Shown here piece by piece: positions 42,391-54,500 of a DNA stretch of 64,000 bases. Positions within the stretch are counted from its first letter, which is position 1. Every line of letters begins with the position of its first letter. The position numbers and the translations under genes were made by a program. Source of the stretch: Cercis canadensis (lineage: Eukaryota > Streptophyta > Magnoliopsida > Fabales > Fabaceae). Location of the stretch: contig QAOA01001300.1 of assembly GCA_003255065.1 (NCBI GenBank), positions 1,968,023-2,032,022 on the forward strand, written 5' to 3'. The notes beneath the pieces were generated by a model. It was not told the DNA's origin and made no database searches. It worked only from the letters and a program-made list of their open reading frames with translations.

Positions 42391-43794
42391 GCTGAAAATC
42401 AAGTTCATGTTTTACTTTTATTCTTATCCATGTTATTATAATATTATATATTGTGAGTGCCTACATACTAAAACTATAACACAAATCTTAAGGTACAAAA
42501 ATAGTTCCCAATACCCATTTATAAAATGAAATGAGTCCAATATGATACTTTTAACAAACTCAAGAAAGAAAGAAAAAAATTTGCATTAGCATTTAATTAC
42601 TTCAATTTCTTTTTTGGTCCACTATGGCTATTCTACAAGGGTAACTTATTTTATTGGATTTTAATTATATGAAGGAAGTTTTATTAAAAACGAAAGCTTC
42701 CTTTTCTTTATATTCTCATAATTAAGTTCCTTTTTTTTTTTTTTTATAAAATGATTGCTCAAAATTGGCTAGGAATGTAAAAAATTAAGACATTTCATTT
42801 TGATATATTTAAATAGATACTAAGGTTGAGGTTGATATAATTTTGTTAGTTAAGTTCCTATTTTAATAAATTTTGCAGGTGATCTTCAATATGTTGTGGC
42901 TGTGCGTTTCTTGAAATGCTGGGAAAGGGGTGATAGGCATGTATTTTGTTTATATATATAGAGTCTGAACATGAGTCAACAACATATTTCAAAGTCCAAC
43001 AAATATGATACGATTATTTCAGATATTCAGCATCTTTTGCAGCGCATGACTAGGAGGTGAAAATTAAGCCATTTGCATGTGATATTTATAATACAAAATA
43101 TTTTCCTAATAGTAAAGTCAATCTAAGAAGAAATTTGCATACGCAATTGTAAAAATTGAAAGATAAAGAACTTAATTCCTTGGTTTTTTTAATTTTTTTA
43201 TTAATAAAAATATCTTCATCCTTCTACATTTTGTAATGTAAAATTATAAATATCTCCTTTATCAAGTTCATGAGTTTATATGTCTTAGTTATGTTATATT
43301 CTATCAAGTCCAGAATATAGGAGGAATGATGAAGTAGATAATTTTTTTTTGCTTATTTTGTGAATAATGGAGCAAAGATTTTTTTTCTTATTTTATTTTA
43401 TTATCCTTAAGATGTTCCCAATTATTTTGCCAACCAACATGTAAATGGTGTAATGGCTAATTGGAATTTAACTGATGGCCTAAATGACCAAATTAATCTA
43501 AGAGGTATGACAAATAACATATTTAATTAAGAGGGACCCTTGCCATCAAGCTTGCATATAGATGGAAGAAATTTAGTGATTACCTCAAGTTAGAAATCTC
43601 TAATTCCATATCATAGAAATTATGCTCAGACGGGTCACTTGAGTAGTTTTGAACATGTCTTATTCAAATAATGTTGAGAAACTTGAGTTTCTTAAGAACT
43701 ATGTTGTGCTTTTACTTTCATGGGCATGGTAACTTTGAGTTTGTGTTGACTTTAGTTTTATATTCATGAAATCCTGAATCATATGCTATTTGTT
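42391..43794. other. Non-coding DNA
   Basis: AT-rich, no supported feature. A short stretch at 42890-42950 after TTTTGCAG (DLQYVVAVRFLKCWERGD-like) may be another exon scrap of the preceding pseudogene; it is not called. Confidence 0.4.
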
Positions 43795-43964
43795 TACTAC
43801 CTTTTGTTCCGTGTTTACTCTAATTTTATTCCATTTGAGTGTAGTTTGATATGCTAATAAAATAATGTATGCATGTATGTACTACCTTTCGTTCTGTGTT
43901 TACTCTAATTTTATTCCATTTGAGTGTAGTTTGATATGCTAATAAAACAATATATGCATGTATG
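43795..43964. repeat. 85-bp tandem duplication
   Basis: Two adjacent copies start at 43795 and 43880 with TACTACCTTT and share GTGTTTACTCTAATTTTATT followed by GTTTGATATGCTAATAAAA. Only about five differences are seen, so it is a young duplication. Confidence 0.85.
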
Positions 43965-44335
43965 TAGAGTATTTATGCATTGCAATTTTTCAACATCTAA
44001 AGTAAATGGCCAGTGACATGTTCAAAGGCAAAGCCTCCATATTTGGTTGTTGGTTAACTTTTAAAGTTGATATGTAATTTAATATTAATATATAATTAGA
44101 AAATGTATTACAAAAAAAATAAATAGGATAAATAATTGGGTTACTCATAGCATTAATTGAAATAAGTATACTAAAATTCTTGACTAAATAACATTTGGAT
44201 TTCAAGATTAAGTTCACTCAATAGCAAGCCACACTTGAAACAAATTAGTAGCAGAACCATCAATCATATTATTATAAATCATGGTTTACATTTTTCTTCA
44301 TATTTTTATAAACAATGTTACAACACAATATGGTT
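43965..44335. other. Non-coding DNA
   Basis: AT-rich, nothing recognised. Confidence 0.4.
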
Positions 44336-44442
44336 ATTAACCAAGGGTTTCGAGTTCGAGCCCTTGGGTATGCAGCTGCGTTTGTTGGGAGAAACTGGAT
44401 TAGTCAGGCGAAGCTCAGACAACGGTGGAAAACCAAAAAAAA
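44336..44442 (+). mobile_element. Second, internally deleted SINE copy
   Basis: It shares TTAACCAAGGG, B box AGTTCGAGCCC (44353-44363), CTTGGG-ATGCAGCTGCG, GTTGGGAGA, CTGGATTAGTCAGGC and the AACCAAAAAAAA tail with the SINE at 9017-9197. It lacks the box A end and a ~34-bp internal part present there (AGCTTTACTGCCCTTG through GGCTTGAA). No 5S-like sequence precedes it. Confidence 0.75.
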
Positions 44443-45100
44443 TTATATACGATTCCAAGTACGTTCTTTTGTTTGTTTTTTTTCGTGGGGTGGGGGGGGG
44501 GGGGGGNGGGGAACAGACATGGGTGCATAAATTTTTGTCCATGTTAGAAGGCGTAGTGGTCTGAAGGTGTTATCGATAGATTCATATGAGAGAGGATCAT
44601 AAAAGGCACAAAAAAGGTGGTCTACAAAGAGGTGTTCTATAAGATCAACCGAAGATGTATGTTATACATCTTAAACCCTGCAAATTCTAAAGATACTTCT
44701 ACAGAATAAATATGTACCTATATATTTCTTTACTGGTCCTGTAATATAATTTTAGGTACATAGGGAAGTGGTAATCCCTTAGTAGAGAATTATGTCAGTA
44801 ACAGTTCAAATCAAGTATTAGATAATTTTTCACCAATGTGATATCACATTATCAGATCATAAAAAAAAGTGTAAGTAAAAAGTGATTACGAGCTATATTT
44901 TGTGCCGCCACCAACTTGGCCGCGCATCCCGCGTGGCAATATACTAGTAATATTAATAATAGAGTACACAATATGGAGCTGACAAGTGTCCCTATCAAGG
45001 TGATGACAAGTGACATGCTGTGGGAATTTTCTCCTAACAAAAGTATTTAAAAAATAATTTATAATGTCAATTGTGTGTGTCTGAAATATTAAAAAAAAAT
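44443..45100. other. Non-coding DNA with an N-containing G-run
   Basis: A G-run with one N lies at 44485-44511. The rest is AT-rich with no supported gene. Confidence 0.5.
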
Positions 45101-45594
45101 TGAATATTAATGTCTTCAAATAACTTCCTTATTTATATTTACTCACGTATTATTATTTGAAAATAAATCAAAACCAAAAAACTGTCAGCTTACTGAATGG
45201 GTCCCTGTCTTTGATTGCTTGATTTGCAATAAGAAATAGTAACCGAAATTATCATATTTGACCTGGCAAATCTTCTAAATGGAAGGATTAATGCTGGCAC
45301 CTTCACAAAAAAATCCAATCAAGGAAATATTATTCTATTGAAACAATTGAATATTAATGTCTCCAAATAATTTCCTTATTTATATTTACTCGTATAATTA
45401 TTTGAAAATAAATCAAAACCAATAAACCTCTCGGTTACTAAATGGGTGCATGTCTTTGGTTGCTTGATTTGCATTTAGAAGTAGTAACCGAAATTATCAA
45501 GGTAAATTTGGCAAAGTTGCCAAATTTGTGGGATTAATGCTGCCACCCTTCACAAAAAAAGCCAATCAAGGAAATATTATTATACTTAATAGGG
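45101..45594. repeat. 247-bp tandem duplication upstream of the RPA-like gene
   Basis: Two adjacent copies start at 45101 and 45348 with TGAATATTAATGTCT and run through TCCTTATTTATATTTACTC, AATAAATCAAAACCAA, GTAACCGAAATTATCA, GGATTAATGCTG and CCAATCAAGGAAATATTATT. Divergence is modest. They lie ~90 bp before a TATA box. Confidence 0.85.
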
Positions 45595-45686
45595 GTAAAT
45601 ACTATTATAAATTGATGACACATAGTAATTATTTAATTCCTATTTAAAAATTAAAATTAGGGTTACCTTGCCTTTGCCCCATATCC

Positions 45687-45698
45687 CTATATAAATAG
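45687..45698 (+). promoter_or_regulatory. TATA box of the RPA-like gene
   Basis: CTATATAAATAG, followed about 35 bp later by a plausible start region (45725-45783) and a first ATG at 45784. The spacing is as expected for a plant Pol II promoter. Confidence 0.5.
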
Positions 45699-45783
45699 CA
45701 CCCTAATGTGGTTTATTTTAATAGCACCCTCACACCACCCTAGGCTTTAGTAAGCTGCTTACTGCCTATTCGTTCCAACAGTA

Positions 45784-48700
45784 ATGAGGTATGTTTCTTC
45801 TCTTCTGAAATTCTTGGTTGGTTGCAAGCTTATATACGATTGGTTTCTTCTTTTCCTCCATTTGTTTATTTCTCTTTCTCTCCATATTCAGCAATATAAT
45901 TATGTGCTCATAGTTAATCTCCATAGTAGTATAGCTTTGTTATTCTCGAATATAATTTTTGTGGGTTGTTTCACCATTGATATTTTGATCCAGGCAAGAA
46001 ATTTCTCTGGAACCCGGCCTCACCCAGCTGGTTTGTTCTTCCAATTTCTTTTATTTGTTTTGTTTTTTAGTCTCCCTCTTCATATACCGTGTTGTTTCTA
46101 TTTTTTTTTTCTCTATTGCTCTTCATATCTTCTATCTCTAGGTTTGTGTTCTTATTATTTTTTAATCATTAATTTATCTACTGTTGTTACTTATTTTATT
46201 ACAAACTTTTTCCTTACATCTGTCATTTAGTTCTTTGAGATATAGGAGAGTCCCAAAAGGCATTCAATCTACTATCTACACATCCGGTAAGTATTGATTT
46301 TCATGGTATATTTTTTTGTTATTGTTCATCTATAATTCCTTTTAGTTCTCTTTTTTTTTTTCTCTATTATTTGTATGATGATTGGTATTGTCGCTTAACC
46401 AATTAAATTAAACTGAATCCCTTAATTAGAATGCAATAGAGGGCATAATCCGGGTTTGTCTCACAAGGAATGCAATGTGTAATCAATAATTTTAAGTTAA
46501 AAACAGGGGATTTTTGAAACAAGATTATAATAGTAAATTGCAAAATTAAACAAAGATTAATATAGTTGATTAAAGGCATAACCTAGCTAGACATCCATCA
46601 AAAACCAGTTTGATTCATCCTAGATTAACATGAGTGATTGAGTCTTAATGTAGCAATGCTAATTTAGTTTAATCACAACTGAAATCTCTAATTGTGACTA
46701 ATTATTCCTACTAAGTTATCACTTAGAATTCAATTAACCACATACCATCACTAATCTTGTAATCACAAAGACTAAGCAATTAGTGATTAATCTAAAAACC
46801 GAACATCAATTAACATAGCATAACTTCTTTAAATTCTAACCACAGATTAAATATTGATTAATCTAAATTCTATTTCTTACTTCAATATCCATATAAATCA
46901 CAAAGATCTCCATGAATTCATACAAAGATTAAAGCAAGGTAGAAATTCAAAGAAGAAGAAATTGCATTAAGTTTAATCCAATTAAGAACATAATCTCAAA
47001 ATCAAAACCGAATTTAATCAGGAGTCTAACTTAGTTACAAGGATTCTACTCCTCCATGGTCATGAAATCCAAGCTCCAATGGAGAAGTGCAGTCATAAAT
47101 CAAAGAGCTCCAAAATTTTCAAGAGAGAAAACAAAAGCTGCCTAGTCTAGAATTGATAACTCGTCTGCCTCCTTTCTCTGCTTATAACTTCCTAACTTTC
47201 ATGCACACCTAATTTACCCCTAACCTAGTTTAAACCTCTGGACCTCAGCTTCAAATGGGCTCCGGTTTGGGCCTAATTGGGCCTGAATTGAGGAAGTTAA
47301 GCCCATTTAAGTCCATCTAGGTCCATATAGGTCTCTGGACTAATTAGTCATTTTCGACAGGCAATAAGACTATCTTAAATTCATAATTTGTTGAACCTCC
47401 CTTCATAAAAATTGAAGCCCTACGCCTTAGCTTTCCAATGGGATAGGTTTCAAGTCCATACGACATGTACAACACAAGTTATGGTCCAAACACTGCATGT
47501 GGGTCAGGATCCCGTGGCAGCAACTCTACTCTGACTTCCGGGTTACATTTGACCCACTGAACGTCTAAATTGGCCTTCGAGGTCTAAATGAAAGTTGTAG
47601 ATAATCCTCTTAGCTTTCCTACAAGGCAAGAATCACAATTTTTAGACATCCAAAACTAAATATATACCCGAAATACAAAATAGTATCAAAATCCTAATAA
47701 TGCTGAAAAACACACTTAAGTCCAATTTGAACCTAATTAATGAAATATGACCCAAGCCCAATCAAATAAGCCAAAATAGGATTAGGAGGTTAAAAAGGGG
47801 ATTAATTAATATATAAAAATACTTCATCATATGACACATGAGTTTTTCTTTATACATGTCTATTCCTTTATTCTCTCACATTTAGAGTCATGGTGAGGAC
47901 TAGACAGCAACCTGAAAATTATGGGGCACCACTTTACATGTCTATTCCTCTATTCTCTCACATTGAATCTGCCATTGTTGTTTAATTCTTACATTTCTGG
48001 TACTATTCAATTTTACTGCTTTATGATATGCATTTAATTCATTACTCTTTTTTTTAGGCTATTAATATATTTATGTGTCATCATTTTTTAAGTTAGTATT
48101 TTTTATTGCTATTATACTTGGGTGGGAAAATGAATATTTTTAGCCTAAAAATTTCTGTAGCATAGGAGCCCTGTTAGGTTAAAATCTGAAAATACATATA
48201 CCAAACAAATTATCAAATAATACAAGCAAAATATTTATGTAATTCAATTTCTATGGTAAACTAAAAGCCATGTATATTTTATGGACACTTTCACTGTTGA
48301 GGACAATATGGGTGACTACAGAGTCAAACATGCATCATAAATTCAAATTGATATTCAGGTTCGAGACATGTGTGAAAGAGACCATAGGCGTAGAGATTCC
48401 CATTCATGGTTTCAATTTTATGGGCTTCAATGTTATTAAAGCTCAACGGCTGGTTAAGGAAGAATTTAGGTATTGGTTTGATCTCATTGGTATGCTAAAG
48501 TCGATTGGTGAAATTGAGGAAAGGATGAAGAATGGGAAGCCAATAAGGTACCTCTTGATTACGCTTGAGGATTTGAAGTAAGTACCACTCAAATTGTCCC
48601 CCTATGTATTGTTTTTATGTATAATATACATAGCTGCTTTAATTTATTAATGTTGATTTGTTTTGGTTTCAAGTGTACCACCGATGTTACCTTATATGGG

Positions 48701-50273
48701 AACTTTGCTGAGGAAATGCTATCATATGTGAAAAATCATGCTGCTGGCTCTATTGTTATTGTTATCCGTTTTGCCAAGATTCGTAAATTTGGGAAAAGTA
48801 AGTTGTTTGACAATGATCACACATTTCTAATTGGCTAATGATTTTGAATTCCTACTATTCCACATCTAATGTGGTGTTCTTTTTCAGATAATATAAATGT
48901 GTCAAACACATTCTGGGCTACTAAATTGATTATAAATCTGCATACTGTGCCGAAGATCAAGAATTTTCTTGAACGGTTAGTATGCCTTATGCATAATCAT
49001 GAATCCTTTTTGTCATGAAATTTTGTGTCGCACAACATCTTAGGCCAAATTATGTGTGATGTATATTGTATCAGTATTGAGGCAAAGGAGAATATCTTCT
49101 CTCAACAACTGACCCAAATTTGTAGCTAATCAAATAACTCATTTGAAGATGAATTCCTTAACCCCAATGATCGTCTGACAGTTAGTGATTTGTTTGCATG
49201 CAATAAAGGTTAGTGTCTTATTAATTAAACAATTCATTTATACATAATCTATACAAATCTATAATATTTTATTCGAATGTGTTCTAGGAGGGTAATTACA
49301 TTATCAAAGCTACAATCATAGACATCGAGAGTAGCCGAGATAATTGGTATCTATTGAAATGTCGTGATCATAATGTTGGTGTCAAGATTGATGACGATGG
49401 TCGTTATTACTGTAGAAATCACCTTGGCCATATAAGAAATCCTATTGCAAGGTTTAGACATTTTGTTACACAATTTACTATAATATTATATTAGATTATC
49501 TTTGTAAATGACAATAATCACTTCTAGGTTACTAACACGTTATGTAATATGTAGTTTTAGGGTACAGGTCCGTGTGATGGATGATGAAGGCACCGCAAGC
49601 TTCATTTTGTGGGATCGGGATGTTGAACAATTTGTCAAAATGGGTGCTTTAGAGATGAGGGATCACTTTCTAAAGGTGCATTTTTATGTATAAAAAAAAT
49701 GCTCATGTTTACCTTATAATTTTCGTGCCATTTTAATTGTTGCTTATGAATTATTCTATCAAAAAGAGGGCAGACAATTTTGATGAGGATGAAGCCTACC
49801 CTCATGAGCTCATTAGCTTGGTTGGTAAGACAATGCTCTTCAAGGTTTTTGTGAAGAGAGAAAATATAACAAGGCAATTCATCACATACACTATACGGAA
49901 GACTAATAGTGATCCAACATTGCTGAAAAAATTTGACAGATATTTAGGTGAAGAACAAGTAATCATTTTTTACTCTGTTTTGTTCACTTTTTTCACTTAT
50001 AAATATAAAATATTTATTTACGTTATTTATTGATATGTGAAGGACAATGTTAATGAACCCTCAATCCCGGAGCTTGGTGGGAGTCAAATAGATAGCATCG
50101 ATGCCAAAAAAAATGGGGAGGGCGAGGCGTCTTCTGGGGATGCCTTAAGTCAATTTGTGATACCTGAAAAGAGAGCTTTGAACATGATCGAACAATGTGA
50201 TCAAGAAGAAGCCCCATTTGTAAATTCATCTACCAACCTAAAGAATAAGAGGGTGAAGATGGAAGATTCTTGA
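45784..50273 (+). pseudogene. Replication protein A 70-kDa-like (DUF223/OB-fold) gene, probably dead
   Basis: RPA large subunits bind single-stranded DNA through OB folds in replication and repair. Exons read: leader exons 45994-46030 and 46231-46286; 48268-48577 (VYFMDTFTVEDN, then after a shift HKFKLIFRFETCVKE and HGFNFMGFNVIKAQRL); 48674-48797 (TDVTLYGNFAEEMLSYV); 48888-48975 (NVSNTFWATKLIIN); 49075-49208 (NNSFEDEFLNPNDRL); 49288-49451 (GNYIIKATIIDIES); 49561-49675 (VQVRVMDDEGTASFILWDRD); 49767-49958 (LISLVGKTMLFKVFVKRENI); 50043-50273, stop. A frameshift near 48.33 kb, a TAA at 49127-49129 and a phase mismatch into 49288 argue for a pseudogene. The zinc ribbon reads CxxH...CxxH. The N-terminal OB-fold start is not found. 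Confidence 0.7.
46389..47829 (-). mobile_element. Solo LTR (Ty3/gypsy type) in an intron of the RPA-like gene
   Basis: About 1441 bp, read on the minus strand from TGATGAAGTATT to GGTTAAGCGACA. It has the texture of a plant Ty3/gypsy LTR, and the 3' quarter includes GTGAGACAAACCCGGATTAT. No coding or primer site accompanies it. Only TAT is shared by the two flanks, so a target duplication is not confirmed and boundaries rest on TG/CA ends. Confidence 0.5.
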
Positions 50274-51208
50274 TAGAATTGCGAATTTAAATGTTCCTAT
50301 AAATTTGGGGGTTTTTTTTTTTATATTACTTTTATAGACATGGTTTGTTTGAAGTTTTTACTTCTTTGACTTTCAGTAAGCAAGATTACATAATGTAGTC
50401 TAATTTATAATAGAACCTGCATACAATTTTTTACCTTGGTGTTATATTACATATGAAAATGATATGGTATTTCATAACTAAAATGAAGCAATAAACCTAA
50501 TTCTTAACTGTTGAGGCGATGTTTTCTCCTTCTATATAATTTTTTTTTACAGGGAATTATGTTTCTTTCCACATTGTTGCTGCTTGTGGCCAAGTTATCC
50601 TCACATCCTTGATGAAGCGTGTGCAAAACAAAAGGGTGCTGAGGATGTAAGCCACCATTAGATATTTTCTATTTTTCAACAATCTTTAAAATGGAATGAT
50701 ATGAAGGCAAAGGAGACTGAGCTTTCAACAATTATGGTTATGGGGTTTATGCCTATGGCTATCTATATTAGAACAACATTAAATGCTTATATGCCCATGA
50801 AATAGAACTGAGCTGGAAGTGATTTGATGCCTAGAATATGGGCTAAGTTCAAGATACAGTTATGTAAGGAAGTAAGGTGTAGGAAAAAAAGCAAAACCCT
50901 AAGTAATCAATTTGTATAAATTTTAATTATACCCCCATTTATGACTTTTAAAGAAAAAATAACTAAAAGGGATGAAAAACAATCTAAAAAACCATTTCCG
51001 TCCTGTAGATATTTTTTTATTATATTAAATAGGAAATTGAATTAATTTAGAATTCAAATTCAAATTTGGTCATCAATTGGTATAAAAGTTTATACAACCG
51101 ATTACCATAGCCTCTCGATTGAATTTAGAAGAAATTTGTACGATACACCAATTATTACCTTGCTTTATTAACGAATTTTGCAATAACTTGTGTGTGTCGT
51201 AAGGGCAG
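50274..51208. other. 3' flank of the RPA-like gene
   Basis: Probable 3' UTR and intergenic DNA. A block after TTTTTTACAG (50555-50648) might be a UTR exon. No coding frame is supported. Confidence 0.4.
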
Positions 51209-51506
51209 GGATGGAGGTAAGCATGTGCAGCTGTTGTCCAAGATTTCTGCTTTGTTGAATCAAGAGTAGCAGGTTAAGGTGCAGCATACAGCCAGGAATG
51301 GAAACGTGTGTGTGGATTGGTTAGCAAAGTTTAGCCTGGGTCAAGCTTTGGGTGCCATGCACCTTGCATCTCCTCCGCATGATCTGTTAAAGCTGCTTGT
51401 AGTTGATGAGATGGGGTATACGTTGCCCCCGGTGTCTGGCTTGTAGTTGTGTTTGGTTTCTTTGGGCTTCTGCCCCGTTATCCTACCAAAAAAAAAAAAA
51501 AAAAAA
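51209..51506 (+). mobile_element. 5'-truncated L1-type LINE, 3' end with poly(A)
   Basis: The end of a plant LINE RNase H domain: GKHVQLLSKISALLNQE, a TAG (51267-51269) where Trp is usual, QVKVQHTARNGNVCVDWLAK, then LASPPHDLLKLLVVDEMGY and a stop at 51444-51446. A short 3' UTR leads to an A-run (51488-51506). The ARNGN-CVDWLAK block is the conserved RNase H C-terminal motif of these elements. Upstream parts (endonuclease, reverse transcriptase) are absent, the usual result of incomplete reverse transcription. No target duplication is clear. Confidence 0.75.
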
Positions 51507-54500
51507 TCTCCACGTCATTCCTCTTTCCCTTTCACTTTCTCCCCATTTGCCTCACCTGAGACCTGCTGAGTTTTCATCCTCTCCCTCTGCAAGCGTTGAA
51601 CTCCGACTTTGGGTGGCGGTTTCCGTTGGCAAGGCACGGCTTCTACTTCAGTTGGCTGCTCTTCCTTTAGGTTGGTGTCTCCATCTGAAATCTCCTCTCT
51701 TTCTCTCTCTCTACTTCTATTTTAGTTATGGTGTTAATAGTTTGTTTCAATTTGTTAAATTTGATTAGGGCTTTTGATATATGAGTTGTTTGTGATTGTT
51801 TTATAATTTTTAAGTATTTTTTGGATGAATTATGTGTAGTTGTGCTATTTAGGGCTTTTGCTTCTCTTCATTCATTATATTTTTTTCCTTAGAATAAAAT
51901 ATTAGCTAGGATTGGTTGCTTCTCAATGTCCGATTGCTCAAATGATATTGATGACTATTTTAATGGTGCTTATGTCTGAGTTTGATGGCTATTTTAATCC
52001 GCTGCTGCTTGTTTTAGTAGGATAAATCCATGGAAGTTCAATAGTACTATAGGGGATTGACTTGAGGATTTAACAGTGTCATACTTATATTTTTCATTGG
52101 TTGCCTCCCAATTAAAAATAAAATGTCAATTGTGTAAGGATGGTGAAAAGTGAAAAACAATGCAGGAAACATGTAAAAGAAAGAAAAAAAGAGAGAGCAG
52201 AAAATATCTGGATTTCTGATGTAATTAATCGCACCTAGGAGTTACAATTGTTATTGCTGAGAGACTAAAATAACATCAGATGCGCATATCAAGCCATGCA
52301 GTAATTATGTTTCCAGATCATACAATATACTATGTAAGGCAACGAAGTTACCTTTTTTTTTTTTTGTTGTTTTTGAAATGATAGGAGTCATTCCTTGAAG
52401 CAAAAGAAGGAAAATCCTCTCAGCTAAATTTTCTGGTGTGAAATATTTAGCTGGTGCGTTCGCGGGGCATTATGTCCTTTGTATAATAAATTGCTTCAAG
52501 TGTTGCTTTAGTATCTTTGTTTATAGTTATTGTAAAATCTTTCTCCTTTTCTCCATTCAAACATTTGCCTTGATCATAATTCTTTATCATTACATATTGT
52601 TGAGTATAAAGCTTCTATTGTTTACAATAGGTCCTGAGATTTCAGTTCAGAGCATACTATGCTTTCCAATTGTATGTCTAGAGCTAAATGTAGATATTAT
52701 GAATGAGTTCTTGTGCCTTTTCCTTTGTATGCTTGACAATGACTATGCTGGCCTGAAGTTGGACTTAGAGAGTTTAATACTGGGGCCTAAATGATTCTGT
52801 AAACATGCTATCGGCAGAAACTGAAGGAGGGCACATAAATGGATAATAATGCAAGTTAGGTGCGACATTATAGGTGTTAGATAGGTCATAATGGGCTGTG
52901 CAAGATGATGAGTTATGGATAGACCATATCTAGTAATTTCTAACATAGGGCACAGAAACTGTCAAATTGCTTTTGACAGTGTCCATTGTGTTATTGTCCT
53001 ATGCCATTTTTATATAATTCACTAAAAATTACTATTCACCTCTGTTCTATGTCTTCCATGCATTGAAATTCATCCATCAATTTTTATAAAAATTGAAGTT
53101 TATTCCATTCGATGTCAATTTCTGTAATGGTTAAAGTATTGTTATTATGGTAGTGTTTGATTAGGGAATTAATCATCTGTTGCTTTTTAAGACTCTCCGA
53201 ATTTTGTTGCTTCATGTTAGCAGACTCCTTTTAGTGTAGTCAGTTTGTTATCTTGGAAAATTTTATCTGTTTTGGTTAGAGCAATATCTAACTTGCAAGG
53301 CAGTCATTTCATTACGGATTTAATTTCTGTTCTCTCTCAGTTTTGGTCATTGAACATCATCTGAGTCTCTGGGAACTGGTACTTTGATTTTGTAGTTCTC
53401 TTTTCCTTCACCCTTTTCCCCACCTCTTTCCCTCCTTTGCCCTTAGTGGTCTATCAGTTGCATCCCTTGTTATTTAGTTCATCAAAACATTTCTGTGTTT
53501 TGGTAACTGAGAAATATTCAAATATTGAGACAATTCCCTCGCATATAGGTGGTAAGAATATATCTACTTAATTTGCTGCTTTTTTGACACCTTTTATAAT
53601 TCATTTTCAATATAGAGTAGAGAGACTCCTACATTTATTTATTCATCACGTCTAACACTGTGGCTCCTAGTCTCTGAATATATGGGTGGTTGTTACTGCA
53701 TAAGTAGTAATTATAAGGTTTAGGGTCCAAAACACACTGAGAAACTTCTAAATTTACCTTTCATGTTGCCATTGACATTTTTGAGCATTGAGAAGAGGGA
53801 GGGTTGTCATTTTGAGAATGATTCCCCAGTCTTCATCTTAGGCACCACTTGCCTAGCAACATGCGGGGAGTTTTTACACTCCATGTATTGTTTTTCAAGG
53901 CACCTTGGCCTTTTTGAGGTCTGCATGACCAGTTTGTAAGTTGGGAGAAATTGAATGTTGTAAGAGCTGTAATTTAGCAAAGAATATTGCTATTTGCAAA
54001 AGTGTTGCTTCATTTTGTTAGAAGGTATATACTTATCATGAAGTTTAAGCCATCTTCTTGGAATAAACAGCAGTGATTAAGCTAAAACTTGTCGCACAAA
54101 TTTGTTTAATAATAATTTTCTTGTTTAAACTAGTTCAGTGAAGATGATTGTCATCTCACATCTCTGAATAGAAAGACTAGTGTGAAATTGTTGTTAGTGA
54201 TTTCAGTTTCTGTTACAACTTGGGGCCGATTGGGCACAAATCGATTTAATTCCTCATAAAAAATGTGCACCATTGTTTTAACTTAAGCAAGATTCTTCAA
54301 GAATAAGTTTTTCTCTTACAGCTAGTGCTTTCTATTTCTAGGAAAACCGATATGGTATGGTGTCAGATTGGAACCTAGTGTCTCTTATGTTAGAATCTAT
54401 GGCTATTTATTCATTAAATATATTTCTGATGCAGCTGTGGTTATGATTGGATAACTCCTATATTCACAATAAATTTACTGAACCTAAAATAAAAGGTAGA

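Noticed and set aside
45784..46230. 148-codon frame starting at the first ATG of the RPA-like gene
   Set aside because: It reads straight through consensus splice sites and a T-rich intron; its hydrophobic translation is an artefact.
51403..51768. 121-codon frame containing a Lys run
   Set aside because: It reads out of frame across the end of a LINE and its poly(A) tail into leader DNA.
52438..52794. 118-codon hydrophobic frame in the long non-coding region
   Set aside because: Phe/Ile/Leu-rich translation is expected from T-rich DNA; no conserved motif and no splice context.
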